A stretch of 64,000 nucleotides of DNA from Paracyclopina nana. Lineage: Eukaryota; Arthropoda; Copepoda; Cyclopoida; Cyclopettidae. A program made the translations under genes and the position numbers. The stretch is taken from positions 315,001-379,000 of the forward strand of contig JAGUCH010000008.1 in assembly GCA_019096065.1 (NCBI GenBank). Reading direction: 5' to 3'. This document shows positions 46,405-57,044 of this stretch, one piece after another. The notes under the pieces were generated by a model, which was not told the origin of the DNA, did not search any database, and saw nothing but the letters and a program-made list of their open reading frames with translations. Position 1 is the stretch's first letter; each line of letters starts with the position of its first letter.

Positions 46405-47470
46405 TTTCTGTTAAGTGGCGCCGCGGAGGCGAGAAACCGTTATAACCGTTATACAGAGTCTAGACTGTCTGGCGCCTCGCGCCTCAAAATCCAATAATGG
46501 TGCTTTGCAAACTTTACCACTTTAAAAAGATCAGATTTTGATTTCAAGTTTCAAGCATTTTAAGTTTTAAAAGTGAAGTGGCGCCGCCGAGGCGCGAAAC
46601 CGTTATAACCGTTGGACGGAGTCTAGACTGTCTGTCACCTCGCGCCTCAAAATCTAATTTTAACAGAGTTTTGCAAACTTTGCCACTTTAAAAAAATCCG
46701 ATTTTGATTTCAAGTTTCAAGTATTTTAAGTTTTTAGTAAAGTGGCGCCGCCGAGGCGAGAAACCATTAAAACGGTTGGGAGGCGTCTAGACTGTTTGGC
46801 GCCACGAGCCTCAAAATCCAATAATAGTGTTTTGCAAACTTTGCCACTGTTAAAAAATCCGCTTTTGAGTTCATGTTTCAAGTATTTTAAGTTTTTAGTA
46901 AAGTGGCGCCGCCGAGGCGAGAAACCGTTAAAACGGTTGGGAGGCGTCTAGACTGTTTGGCGCCACGAGCCTCAAAATCCAATTGTGACAGAGTTTTGCA
47001 AACTTTGCCACTGTAAAATAATCCGCTTTTGAGTTCATGTTTCTAGTGTTTTAAGTTTTTAGTAAAGTGGCGCCGCGGAGGCGAGAAACCGTTATAACCG
47101 TTGTACAGAGTCTAGACTGTCTGGCGCCTCGCGCCTCAAAATCCAATTGTAACAGAGTATTGCAAACTTTGCCACTATAAAAAATCAGATTTTGATTTCA
47201 AGTTTCAAGCATTTTAAGTTTTAAAAGTGAAGTGGCGCCGCCGAGGCGCGAAACCGTTATAACCGTTGGACGGAGTCTAGACTGTCTGTCACCTCGCGCC
47301 TCAAAATCTAATTTTAACAGAGTTTTGCAAACTTTGCCACTTTAAAAAAATCCGATTTTGATTTCAAGTTTCAATCATTATAAGTTTTTTGTTAAGTGGC
47401 GCCACCGACGCGAGAAACCGTTAAAACCGTTGGACGGAGTCTAGACTGTTTGGCGCCGCGAGCTCAAAAT
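46405..47470. repeat. 164-bp satellite with nested palindromes
   Basis: Seven tandem copies anchored by GTGGCGCC at 46415, 46578, 46742, 46903, 47067, 47232 and 47396 (spacing 161-165). Each copy contains GGCGCC, then AAACCGTTATAACCGTT or its variant AAACCGTTAAAACGGTT, then GTCTAGAC, then a second GGCGCC within about 70 bases. The remainder is AT-rich with TTTTGCAAACTTTGCCACT. Confidence 0.92.
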
Positions 47471-47939
47471 CCAAGTCTAACAGTGTTTTGCGAGGTTTTG
47501 CAAGCATTTGGCAAGCAGCAGAGTCAACCCTAGTTTTTTACGAGCTTTGGCCCACAAAAGGGAGCAAAGAATGGGGCAAAAAAGACCCGAGAGCAACAAT
47601 CAATTCGCTTTTTATTCATGGAAAACCCAGTGGAATTTGGCCAGAGTCCAGCAAACATATTCACTATCATCCATTTTCACTGATGATCTTTGCATTTCAC
47701 ATCTAGGAGTGGCTCATATTATTAGTATGATCATTTGCCAAATATTTTTATCATCATTTTCTTCCAAATTGAGAGTATTGACCTCCAATTTAGCCCCAAG
47801 ACATTGACATCAGTTGGAAGCTCAAGAAGAGTGACCAAAATGATTGATGGATTGATGCCTCAAACTTATCATTTGGCCAAATCCTTTCCACTGTGGGGCA
47901 ACCAGCCAAAAAAGCCCATTTTGATCTTGGGCTCATTTT

Positions 47940-49130
47940 TAAGTAATGGCGCCAGAACCCAAAAAGACCGTTAAAAGGTGTCTAGACGCAAAATGGTTGC
48001 GAACTGTCTCGATTCCATGCTGTTTAAGCAAGAAACCGTTGAAAAAGCGTACGGACTGTTTGTCGCCACAGCATGAAACCGTTAAATGATGGGTCTAGAC
48101 TTTATGGCGCAAATGCGCTTAAACTGTTAAAAGATGCTTCATGGCGCCAGAGCTTAAAACCGTTAAAAATGCGTCTAGACTTTAGGGCACCAGAGCATAA
48201 AACCGTTAAAAGATGCGTCTAGACTTTATGGCGCCATCGGAAAAAACCGTTAAAAGATGCGTCTAGACTTCATGGTGCCATTGGAAAAAATCGTTAAAAA
48301 ATGCGTCTTGACTTCATGGCGCCATTGCATTAAACCGTTAAGTTAGTCATGCACTGCCTATTGAAAACATTAGATGTCTAGACTTCTTGGCGCCATTGCA
48401 TAAAGCCTTTTTAAAATTTTTTCGGCAAAAGAGGTTTTATAGATAAAATCCAATCAATTTATACACATTTTGATGGTTTTTAATGCAATGGCGCCACAGC
48501 TCGAAACCGTTAAATAAGTCTAGACAGCCTGGCGCCAGGTTTTCAAAAGCACGCGTTGGATTTTTGCGGCCGTATTAGCCCCAGTGTGGGCCACTGAGCT
48601 CTATAGGAATGCCGATCTGCGATTATTTTCACGCTAGGCACGAAATCGCTTTTTTTTCATGGCAGATTGAGACAAAACGGCTCACTTTTGATTGCAATCT
48701 AGATGGAAGAACATGAGATGGTTGGCCATAATCATAGGAATTCTTTGGACTGAAAAAAAATGTTTGATGAACCGGAATTATTGCATGCTTTGGCTGACTT
48801 AGACGGCTTCTGAGTCTTCAATCAATGCTCAAAAGAATGTTTCTACTTTGTCATCAAGTTGTAAATTTGCCTGTTAATTAATGACAGCGTATCGTGACTG
48901 TAAAAAAGGCCAAAAACATGTTCATTTAAATCCCAGCGCCATGCTGTCTAGCCAATTTTTAACGGTTTTGAGCAGTGGCGCCAATATAATAATTCACACT
49001 TAGCATTACAATAGGAATCATTTTAGTACTATTTATTTTTGTATAGAAACTCTAAAACGGTTTTTTTATTATGGCGCCAAGGAGTCTAGACGTTGCCTAA
49101 CGGTTTTTTCGTCTGGCGCCTAATATTCTA
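47940..49130. repeat. Scattered relatives of the 164-bp satellite core
   Basis: Shorter units of about 50-60 bp repeat ATGGCGCCATTG, AAACCGTTAAAA and GCGTCTAGACTT irregularly at 47945-48540, with more at 48930-49130. One further copy, GGCGCC, ACCGTTAGAGAGCGTCTAGA and a second GGCGCC, sits alone at 51394-51443. Confidence 0.8.
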
Positions 49131-49476
49131 AAAACGTCTAACTACATGCTAAAAACACAAACATTTGCCTTTTCTAAGATGGCTACTTTGCCACGTGATG
49201 AATTGGGATTGGGCCCAAAAGTGATCACTCATCATGCCTGAAAAATTGCTGCCCAGTCACCTTAATCAAAGAGTTGGAATTCATCAAAACACAGAGAAAA
49301 TAGCGTGCAAATTAATCTTTTTTTGGCGCACTTCATGAATTTGTCTCAGGTAGAGAGGGCAAAGTTTGCTTCACTTTGAGATAAGTGAGATGATAAGAAA
49401 AGTAGACTGACTACTTATTAGAGTAGGTACATAAACCAAGTTCAGCTGTTGCCATTCTCAAATAGATATAAAACAA

Positions 49477-50451
49477 ATGTGGAGTTTTGTGAAAAGGCAC
49501 AAAAACAAGCTGGCTGTGACCGGCCTGGTGGGCGTGGCAGCTGCCAGTGGCCTCTATTTGGTAAACAAATATGTGGAGACTCAGATCTCAGCAAAAAGAC
49601 AGCAAGAACAACAAGCCAAGATGGAGCAGCTGAGAAAACAACAACAGTTTGAAAATACCCAAAGAGTTGCTGAGAACACTCTCAGCAGTGTGCTGAGTCC
49701 TTGCCTGCTCAGCAAAATAAGTGAGGTGCTCAACACTGACAAAGTCCTTGAGCAGCTGAAGGAGGATGACTCAGCAAAAATTCAGCTGTGGCAACAGCTG
49801 AAAGTGTTGTCCTTTGGCAAGTGTGTGGCTGCTCTTCAATGTGGCGTTTTTCTCAGCCATTTGGCCAAAATCCAATTCAACATTCTGGGAGGATATGCTT
49901 ACAACAACAACAATAACAATCAGCTGACTGCCCACACTCAGGAGAAGTTTCTCAGCTTTTGTCAGCTGTTTGTTGACAAAAGAGTGCAACCTTGGATTGC
50001 TGAGACTCTGATGCCAATTTTGAGCTCAGCATTAGACAACATTCCACTGACTGAGATGCTGAGCTACTCAGCAACTGAGTCAATCTTCAAAACCATCCTG
50101 GCTGAGCTCAACTTTGCTGAGACCCGAAGCAGTTTGCTGAGCCTGGACCACTTTGACTGGTCCAACTTGACTCAGCAAGAGATCTCAGCATTGAAACAGC
50201 TGATTGCTGAGACTCTTGACATCATTGAGTGTCAGGACTTTCAGAGCTCAGTAGAACTCAGCATGCATGCCAATTTGGGCAGGATTCTCAGCAGACTTTT
50301 TGCTGACTCCAAAGAAGAGGAAATTGCATTGGCTAAGCTGATACCAAAAGTAAACAAAATGGCACATGAAGCCATTTGGCCCAAAAGTGGCACCAACTTT
50401 TTTGCCAACATTTTTGACACTTTTTGCCTGCCCAAATCCACTGTGGAATAA
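49477..50451 (+). CDS. Pex3: Peroxin-3, peroxisomal membrane biogenesis protein
   Basis: Integral peroxisomal membrane protein that docks PEX19 carrying newly made membrane proteins. Single exon, 324 residues (human 373). The N-terminus MWSFVKRHKNKLAVTGLVGV is the family's basic patch followed by the membrane anchor (about residues 11-30). A charged helix ends in QFENTQRVAENTLSSVL, matching the human HFESNQRTC region. LWQQLKVLSFGKCVAALQCG, LSHLAKIQFNILGGYAY and KQLIAETLDIIECQDFQSSV are further conserved blocks. It is the only multi-hundred-residue gene here without an intron. The stop codon overlaps an AATAAA (50447-50452); a second hexamer is at 50515-50520. Many codons are GCTGAG/CTCAGC, giving the ORF an odd pentamer bias. 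Confidence 0.93.
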   Translation: MWSFVKRHKNKLAVTGLVGVAAASGLYLVNKYVETQISAKRQQEQQAKMEQLRKQQQFENTQRVAENTLSSVLSPCLLSKISEVLNTDKVLEQLKEDDSAKIQLWQQLKVLSFGKCVAALQCGVFLSHLAKIQFNILGGYAYNNNNNNQLTAHTQEKFLSFCQLFVDKRVQPWIAETLMPILSSALDNIPLTEMLSYSATESIFKTILAELNFAETRSSLLSLDHFDWSNLTQQEISALKQLIAETLDIIECQDFQSSVELSMHANLGRILSRLFADSKEEEIALAKLIPKVNKMAHEAIWPKSGTNFFANIFDTFCLPKSTVE

Positions 50452-50514
50452 AATTGACATTCATGTCCCTTTTTTGCTCAACTCTCTTGGCATTTTCATG
50501 CTTTTTTGACAAGT

Positions 50515-50520
50515 AATAAA
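50515..50520 (+). promoter_or_regulatory. Polyadenylation signal of PEX3
   Basis: AATAAA 64 bases after the stop. An earlier AATAAA overlaps the stop codon itself; either could be used. Confidence 0.45.
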
Positions 50521-51650
50521 AAAATTCCAAAAAAATTCCAAAAGTGTTTAAAATTATTCTGTTACAGCAAAACAGTCCATTTTTGGCAAGATCAAAAGCA
50601 TAACCAATCAGCATCATTTACTATACAGAAGAATTTCACTTTTTTGCCATTTAGTGAAAAATGGGGGTTTGGGGCTCCTTTGCCCCCACAGTGTGCAGTT
50701 GAATTTTTCTCCCCTCCTACTGTGGATTGACACAGAAAAACCGAGCTACTTCAAGAGGAGAATTCTCAATTAAAGATGGAAAAACAAAATGGGAGATGAC
50801 ATTTCACATTTTTGATGACTATCAACTCAGAAAATTCCATTTTTAGGCCATCCAATTCTGAATTCAGCACAAGCAGGGCAATTATGAGGTATTTTTGACT
50901 TTTTTTTTGGTCTGTCAGTTGGCAGGAATTTATTTTTGAAAAATCTTGTCATCACCCCCAAAAAAAAGCTAAATATTGGGCTAATGATCTTTTTTTAGAA
51001 GTCATTGAGGTGTGTGAAAAAACTGGTCAAAAGGAGCAAAAAGCCAAAGTTGTGATGACACAAATATTCACCAAAGAACAAAAAGTTTATTTAAAAAAAG
51101 TGTGAATTTAAGCTTTAAAATGGGCCATTTAAAAAAGTTTTATCTGGCAAAACGCCAACGCAATTCTAATTGCTATCTAAGATGACAACAAACAAGCTTT
51201 GCTTCAAACCAAATATCGCTTAGTCTTGACCCACTTTAGCGCCCGAAAATCCACGGCTCGGTTCACCTGGTTGGATGCTAAGGAGCTTAATTTTTTAATG
51301 CCTCCTGGCACATGACTCGGACACTGGATTTTAGGCCCAAAACTGGCCTTTTTCTAATCTAAAACACCGTTTAAATTGGAAAAGTAAGCAGTTGGCGCCA
51401 GTGAGGAAAACCGTTAGAGAGCGTCTAGACTTGGTGGCGCCGTCGCAGCATAAATGGCGCGGGCGAGCTTTTAGCAGAGTCTTTTCCCAGTGTGGACAAG
51501 TCTTGGTGGAGAGTTTTCGGCCTGGAAATGTCGGAGAGAGCGGCGCAAAAAGTTTAGGGCTCACCATCGCAATCAGAGCTCTGTGGAGAGTTCATTTAGT
51601 TACCATTTTGGAGTGCCCACAGCCACAACAAATCTCAATTACACGCAATT
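50521..51650. other. Intergenic between PEX3 and the chitin-binding gene
   Basis: No coding sequence recognised. Contains the isolated satellite-core copy at 51394-51443 and AT-rich filler. Confidence 0.5.
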
Positions 51651-51660
51651 TGGGCCTTGC

Positions 51661-51667
51661 TATAAAT
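51661..51667 (+). promoter_or_regulatory. TATA-like box upstream of the chitin-binding gene
   Basis: TATAAAT, about 190 bases before the ATG at 51857. The spacing leaves room for a short leader. Position and motif only. Confidence 0.3.
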
Positions 51668-51856
51668 TCCAAAGCCAGGTAATAATGAAGCCATTTAAAA
51701 AATTCCTAGCTAGATTTATTTTGCTTGAATGCATCTTTTTTAAGCTCAGATTTCCATCTGTGAAGGAAGATAAACCTGTTGGCATGTGCAATTCATTAAC
51801 TGCAACACTATAAACTAGGTGATAAAAAGAGAAGGTATTTTGCATTGCAGAAGAAA

Positions 51857-53636
51857 ATGAGGAGTAGTACCATTGTTGCCCTACTTTTGGTAGCCTTTGC
51901 CTCAACTGAGGCCAGCTCTTCTTCTGAGGTCAAATGCAAGGCCAATGGCTTCTTTAGACACCCAGATGACTGCACTAGGTTCTACAGATGTGTGGACCTG
52001 ACTGGGGCGGGATACTTCCAGAAGTACACATTTTCATGCCCAGCTGGGACAGTTTTCGATGAGAATGTCTCAGTGTGCAACCACCCTTGGGCAGCTCCTC
52101 CATGTGATAACAAATCCGAAGAGTCTCTGGAAGTAATTGATGACAATGACACCAATGGTGAAGAAACTGTGGCAGAAACGGTAATTTAAGATTTTCTAAG
52201 GTCTTAAGTTTTAAAGATTTTAAGTTTTAAAGATTTTTTAAAGTTTTTATGATTATAAGTTTTAAAGATTTTAGGTTCTAAAGATTTTAAGTTCTAAAGA
52301 TTTTAAGTTTTTAAGAATATGAGCTTATAAGTTTTTAAGATTATAATTTCTTAAGGTTTTTTTACAAATAAGTCAAGAATATAGTTCAAATGACTACAAT
52401 TATCCTATATATGATATTATTAACAGTTTGACGTCAAGTACGTGAAACAAGATAATTTTATGTTCGGTATCATTTTGGGCCAAATTGGAGAAATAACAAT
52501 TTATGGATATTTGGAGGTGAAAAAAGCTTCTTTTTAGATGTGCTTGTCAAAAAGTGGGTTGATTGATCTTTCAACTTGGCGCTTAGCAAACATAGTTGCC
52601 AGACTTGATTTTGAAATCATCACACGGTGGCTCATGACTAAATGGCAATTTCTCTCGACATTTGAAATGTTGAATATTATATGCAAATAATATTACAATG
52701 TAAAGGTTATATGCATTTAACCCTGTCTGCTGTTGTCGCTTGTTGAACTTCAAGTGTGTGTCTGAAATGAAGACAGTCAGAATTCATGACCTGTCAATCA
52801 TCACGCCATGAGACCAGATGAAATCTGACATCTATCAACTTTTACCGTCAAAGATAGCCATACTTAAAAAAAATGGCACCAACACGAATGCTTTTGCTTC
52901 TTCGCTGCCAACTTGATTCAAGAAGCGCCAATTAAAAAGATCAAGCAACCCACTTTTTGGCCAGCATAATTCAAATGGAGCTTTTTCACAAGACAAATCC
53001 ACATAAATTGTGACTTCTCCAATTTGACACAAAGTGAACCCGAACATAAATTAAGCATAGACGTTAACTTTTAAAAAACGCTTACAAAGCTCAATTGGCA
53101 GAATTGTGAAACATGCATTTTCAAATCAATCACTTATTGGCCATGCTTCACTTCTTTTGACGACAAAAGGAAATGTAAAAAAAAGAACCTATTAGCAATC
53201 ATCGATTGTTTCCTCTGATCATGAATATTGCTCATTATTTGCTGGGAAAACAGAGCAGCAAGTTCCAAGTCTTTAAAGACAAGAAGTGCCACTCCTTTGC
53301 AGAAATGAGACTGGATGTGTTTTTTGCTTTCAGACCACAAAACCTTCAGTGATTGTCCAGCCCACCTTCCCATTTGAATGCACAGACAAGGGCATTTTCC
53401 CCCATAACAATGAGTGTGGGAAGTTTTGGCTTTGCAAGTTGTCAGCTGGCAATCCAGAGCTGTACAAGTGCCCAAGTGGATACTTGTTCAATGATGAGAA
53501 CAGGAGATGTGTTCCAGCTGAGCAAGTGGAATGTTCCAAGGTTCCCAACCTGCTGAGAACAGCCCTAGAGAACCAAATGGTGACAGTTCTGCAAGTCTCA
53601 GAGTTGGACTCATTTTTTGCCAGATGGGGAAATTAA
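51857..53636 (+). CDS. Secreted protein with two type-2 chitin-binding (CBM14) domains
   Basis: Cuticle or peritrophic-matrix type protein predicted to bind chitin outside the cell. Two exons, 51857-52180 and 53334-53636, phase 0; 208 residues. Signal peptide MRSSTIVALLLVAFASTEA. First peritrophin-A domain at about residues 26-78, with the six-cysteine pattern and FRHPDDCTRFYRCVD, FSCPAGTVFDENVSVC. An acidic linker at about 80-108 (SEESLEVIDDNDTNGEE) follows. The second domain, about 120-175, has FPHNNECGKFWLCKL and YKCPSGYLFNDENRRCVP. One exon per domain. The C-terminal 30 residues are not similar to anything I recognise. An AATAAA lies at 53710. It could be an obstructor- or gasp-like protein with two instead of three domains. 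Confidence 0.9.
52200..52345. repeat. Simple AT repeat in the chitin-binding gene intron
   Basis: About ten copies of TTTTAAAGATTTTAAG-like 14- to 18-mers directly after the donor. Confidence 0.8.
52458..53048. repeat. Inverted repeat within the chitin-binding gene intron
   Basis: Left arm (about 52458-52590) and right arm (about 52905-53048) are diverged reverse complements, sharing CAAATTGGAGAA, CAATTTATG, AAAAAGTGGGTTG and TTGATCTTT. On the minus strand the right arm is open for 70 codons; the left copy has stops. Confidence 0.7.
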
Positions 53637-54014
53637 TGGAAGAAATCTTAGCTCAACACTCTGGTGATGGTGACAGGAAAAACCCACATTTATTGACACT
53701 TGTTAGGGAAATAAATCTGACTTTAGTAGTAGGTCCAAGCTTTGGTATATTTTGTACAGGATCATTTGGGTTGAAAAATGGTGGTACGTGACCATGTCAG
53801 GTAATTGACACCTTAACTGGCTTTGAGTGCAACAAATGATGGTCAAAATGGCAGCTGCATTTCCAACTCAAAGATTTGAATTTGCCTTTTGGGGGCAACA
53901 AGAACCTGAGAGGCCTCAGGCCCTCAAAAGTGGACCATTAAAAAAGACTTATATTCATCATAGGTTGAGTGATTTAGTATAGAAAGTTCCTTTGGATTCT
54001 GAGTGTGCTTGCAT
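53637..54014. other. Gap between convergent genes
   Basis: Contains the chitin-binding gene's 3' UTR and its AATAAA at 53710; nothing else recognised. No canonical signal for the channel gene that ends at 54015 was found. Confidence 0.5.
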
Positions 54015-55255
54015 TTAAAGGATTCTCAGTTTTCGTTCAAAAGCAAAGTCAATTAATCTGACAGCAAAGTCATAGAAGGAAAAGCCAATGAAAAGGCCCA
54101 TCAAGCCTCCAACAGTTCCAATCAGGCTTGTTTCGTCATACAACAAATTTTCCTTATGGGTGGCAACCACTGTGCTTTCCATAAAAAAACCCATGAAAGT
54201 TTTGTTGTCGATAGTTCCAATTGAATAGTGCTTCACATATCCCACATATTGGTTGACGAAACAAGGCCTTTGGCAGCGTGCACTGGCCACAGATAAACCT
54301 TCGATTGAAGTGGTTGTAGGCATATCTTGGCAGGCTGGCCAAGAAAAGTTGCTGAAATTCAAAAGTTCATTTGCTCCAGGATAGGAACAATTCGCTCCAT
54401 GTTCAATCAGACTCTGGCTGAAAGCATCAGCATAACATTTCTGGTACTCTGATAAACCTTCATATGAGTAACAGCTTCCCTTGTCACCGTAGTAATTCCA
54501 TACATGTTTGTTCAAAAAGACAGCATTTGTTTTGCCAACCTCTGAAATGTGGCAAAATATCAGCTTTCTAATAAAAAAAATCCAAACATTTATCAGCAAA
54601 GTAGTTTGCGTTGAAAAGTTTAAGAAAAAGCTGATATTTTGCCTATTTCATCCCTAAATGGCAAGGTTCCCTTCAGGCTTGTATAAGTCAGCCCATGCCA
54701 TTCCTCCTTTTCACCGACAAAAACAAAAAACTTGTCTGGTATTTCTTCTGGTGGAATGAGAAACTCAATGTAGAGTATCAAAGCATGAATGCTTCCATTA
54801 AATGTTTCATTGCTTGCGATCACATAGCATAGGCCATCATTGAAGGTTAACAATTCTGACACATGTATCATGACATCTTCAATCATATTCGTACCCAAAG
54901 ATAAATTTGCAATGACACCAGGTTGCGCACTGTATTGCAGGGTAAAATCCTTGTTCATTATGTAGGACACATTGCCGAAAAACTCAAAAACATTCATGCC
55001 TTCGGGTGGTGGTGGTAACGTTGTTGTGAATGTGATACTCTTATTGAAATCCATCATACGCTTAATGTTATATGCATTGCCTGGACACAATGTGATTGCT
55101 GGTAATGGCATTGGCCCAGAGTCGTTAAGTGAGATTGAAAACAGAGTTTTCTTGCCCAAAAAATCTGCAACAATTTGCAAAGCTTGATGTGCCAAAATCA
55201 TTGATAAAATAATGTAGGCACAAAGTTTTAGAGCGATTTGAAGTTTGGAGTCCAT
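54015..55255 (-). CDS. DEG/ENaC-like channel subunit A
   Basis: Predicted trimeric sodium-channel subunit of the degenerin/ENaC/pickpocket type in the plasma membrane. Two exons, 55255-54643 and 54541-54015, 379 residues. TM1 lies at about residues 10-31, followed by the post-TM1 signature MPLPAITLCPGN. The ectodomain is about 290 residues with several cysteines and sequons. The pre-TM2/TM2 signature SLIGTVGGLMGLFIGFSF lies near residue 350. A short basic C-terminus follows. The family usually has 450-600 residues, so the finger and thumb regions are reduced. The intron starts with GC (ATAG|GCAAAATA) rather than GT and ends TTTCAG; frame and the paralogues support it. Closest relative is the broken gene just upstream. 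Confidence 0.83.
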
Positions 55256-55564
55256 ACTTGAGCCTTTCTGACTGACTTTGTTGAGGCACTCAAAGTGTTT
55301 GCTTTTCAGGCTTGGTTCAAATTCATGCCTTAAAATGGGTGCAAACGTTCATTTTTCATTTTGTAGGCTTTTGGTAATGGCCATTTATTCAATGACAAGT
55401 CAAGCTGTTACAAGGTATTGACATCGATTAATTTGCTGTAATTCTTATGCATGTTATGATATCCTAATAAAAATGTTTAAGTTAACTACTAATCAATAGT
55501 AATGATCATAATACAAAGAAACTGGTGATATTAACTGATAAGTGTAATGAACAGCTGATTTTAT

Positions 55565-56738
55565 TCAGAAGAGTTGGAGTTTCCTTTCAAAAATGAAATC
55601 AATTAATTTTACAGCAAAGTCATAGAAGGAAAAGCTGATGAAAAGGCCCATCAAGCCTCCAATTTCCAATCAGGCTTGCTGGATCATAAATGAAATGTTC
55701 CTGATGTGTGGCCACCATCAATGAGTTTTCAACTAAAAACCCAACCAAAGTTTGGTTGTCATTGTCGCCTATCGAATACTTCTTGACATATCCCACATAT
55801 TGGTTCACTGAACAAGGCCTTTTGCAGTGCTTTGTTGCAGCTTGTAAGGCAATCGCTGATTCCATCCACTTCAATGCTGGACACAACGGCCAAGAAGTAT
55901 TGCTGACCCTAAGCAGTTCATTTGCTCCAGGAAAGGAACAATTCATTCTTAAGTCAATCATTTTAAGAGTGAATGCATCCGCATAACATTTCTGATACTC
56001 AGATAAACCCTCATACAAGTTACAGCTTCCTTTATTGCTTAGGTAATTCCATATATGCTTGCTTAAAAAGACTGAATTGCTTCTCCCAACATCTACAAAA
56101 TGACGTAGGATCAGCTTTTGATCTTTACAATTTTGGCAAATAGTTTCGAACTGTGATCAAACTGATATTTTACCTATTTCATCCCTAAATGGCAAGGTTC
56201 CTTGAAGGCTTAAGAAGCTCAGACCATGCCATTCCTCTTTTTCACCAGCAAAAACAAAAAACTTATCTGGCCATTCTTCTTGAGGAATTGAGAACCTAAT
56301 TTGAAACGTAAAAGGGTATATGACACCACGCACTTTGAAATTTGATGTGATCACATGGCATAGGCCACTGTGGAAGGCATACAACTCTGATACATTAACC
56401 ATGACTTTTCCAATTTACCAAATGGTAAAATCTTTGTTCAAAGTGTAGGATACACGTTGAAAAAACTCGAAAACATCCATGCCTTTGGGTGGGGACGGCA
56501 AGACTGTTGAGACTGTCACAGTTCTATTGTAGTCCTTGATGCGCTTAATGTTGTAGACATTGCCAGGACATAACGTTATGGCTGGTAAATGCATTGATAC
56601 ATCGTCATCCAGTGAGACTGAGAACAGAGTCTTTTTAGCCTGAAAATCTTCAACAATTTTAGAGGCTTGATGTGCCACTATTAGTGCCAAAACAAGGTAG
56701 GCAACAAATTTTAGAGGTGCTTGTAGTTGAAACTCCAT
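55565..56738 (-). pseudogene. DEG/ENaC-like channel, decayed copy B
   Basis: Same two-exon plan as neighbour A (56738-56174 and 56092-55565) with a normal GT donor (ATAG|GTAAAATA). It carries at least three lesions: about 17 codons are missing after the KDFTI segment; an in-frame TAA lies directly there (about 56415); and two bases are lost in the TM2 signature (GGAAATTGG where A has GGAACTGTTGG, about 55660), which shifts the frame before the selectivity filter. TM1, LPAITLCPGN and most ectodomain cysteines remain readable, so decay is recent. Confidence 0.85.
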
Positions 56739-57044
56739 ACTCAAGCCTTGTGACTTAAATACACATTTTAGAAATGTTAGCTGAAGGATTGTGAAGTTGT
56801 TGTCAATTATGACAAGCATTGAGTACACAATTAAGCACATATAGTAAACTCAACTAACTAGCCTAAACTTAGTTAAGAACACCTTGATGCTTGTTTAAAA
56901 GGCTTGGAATCCACAGAATACAATAAAAGATTTTCTTCGGTTCACCAGCATTATTTTGTGAATGTGTATTTCATTAAGTAAAAATACTAATTAAGCAGTA
57001 AATATCCTGGATCTATGTATTGATCTTAATCACTATAAGTAAAA

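Noticed and set aside
46742-46951. Open frame across the 164-bp satellite
   Set aside because: The frame repeats with the satellite unit and has no independent coding evidence.
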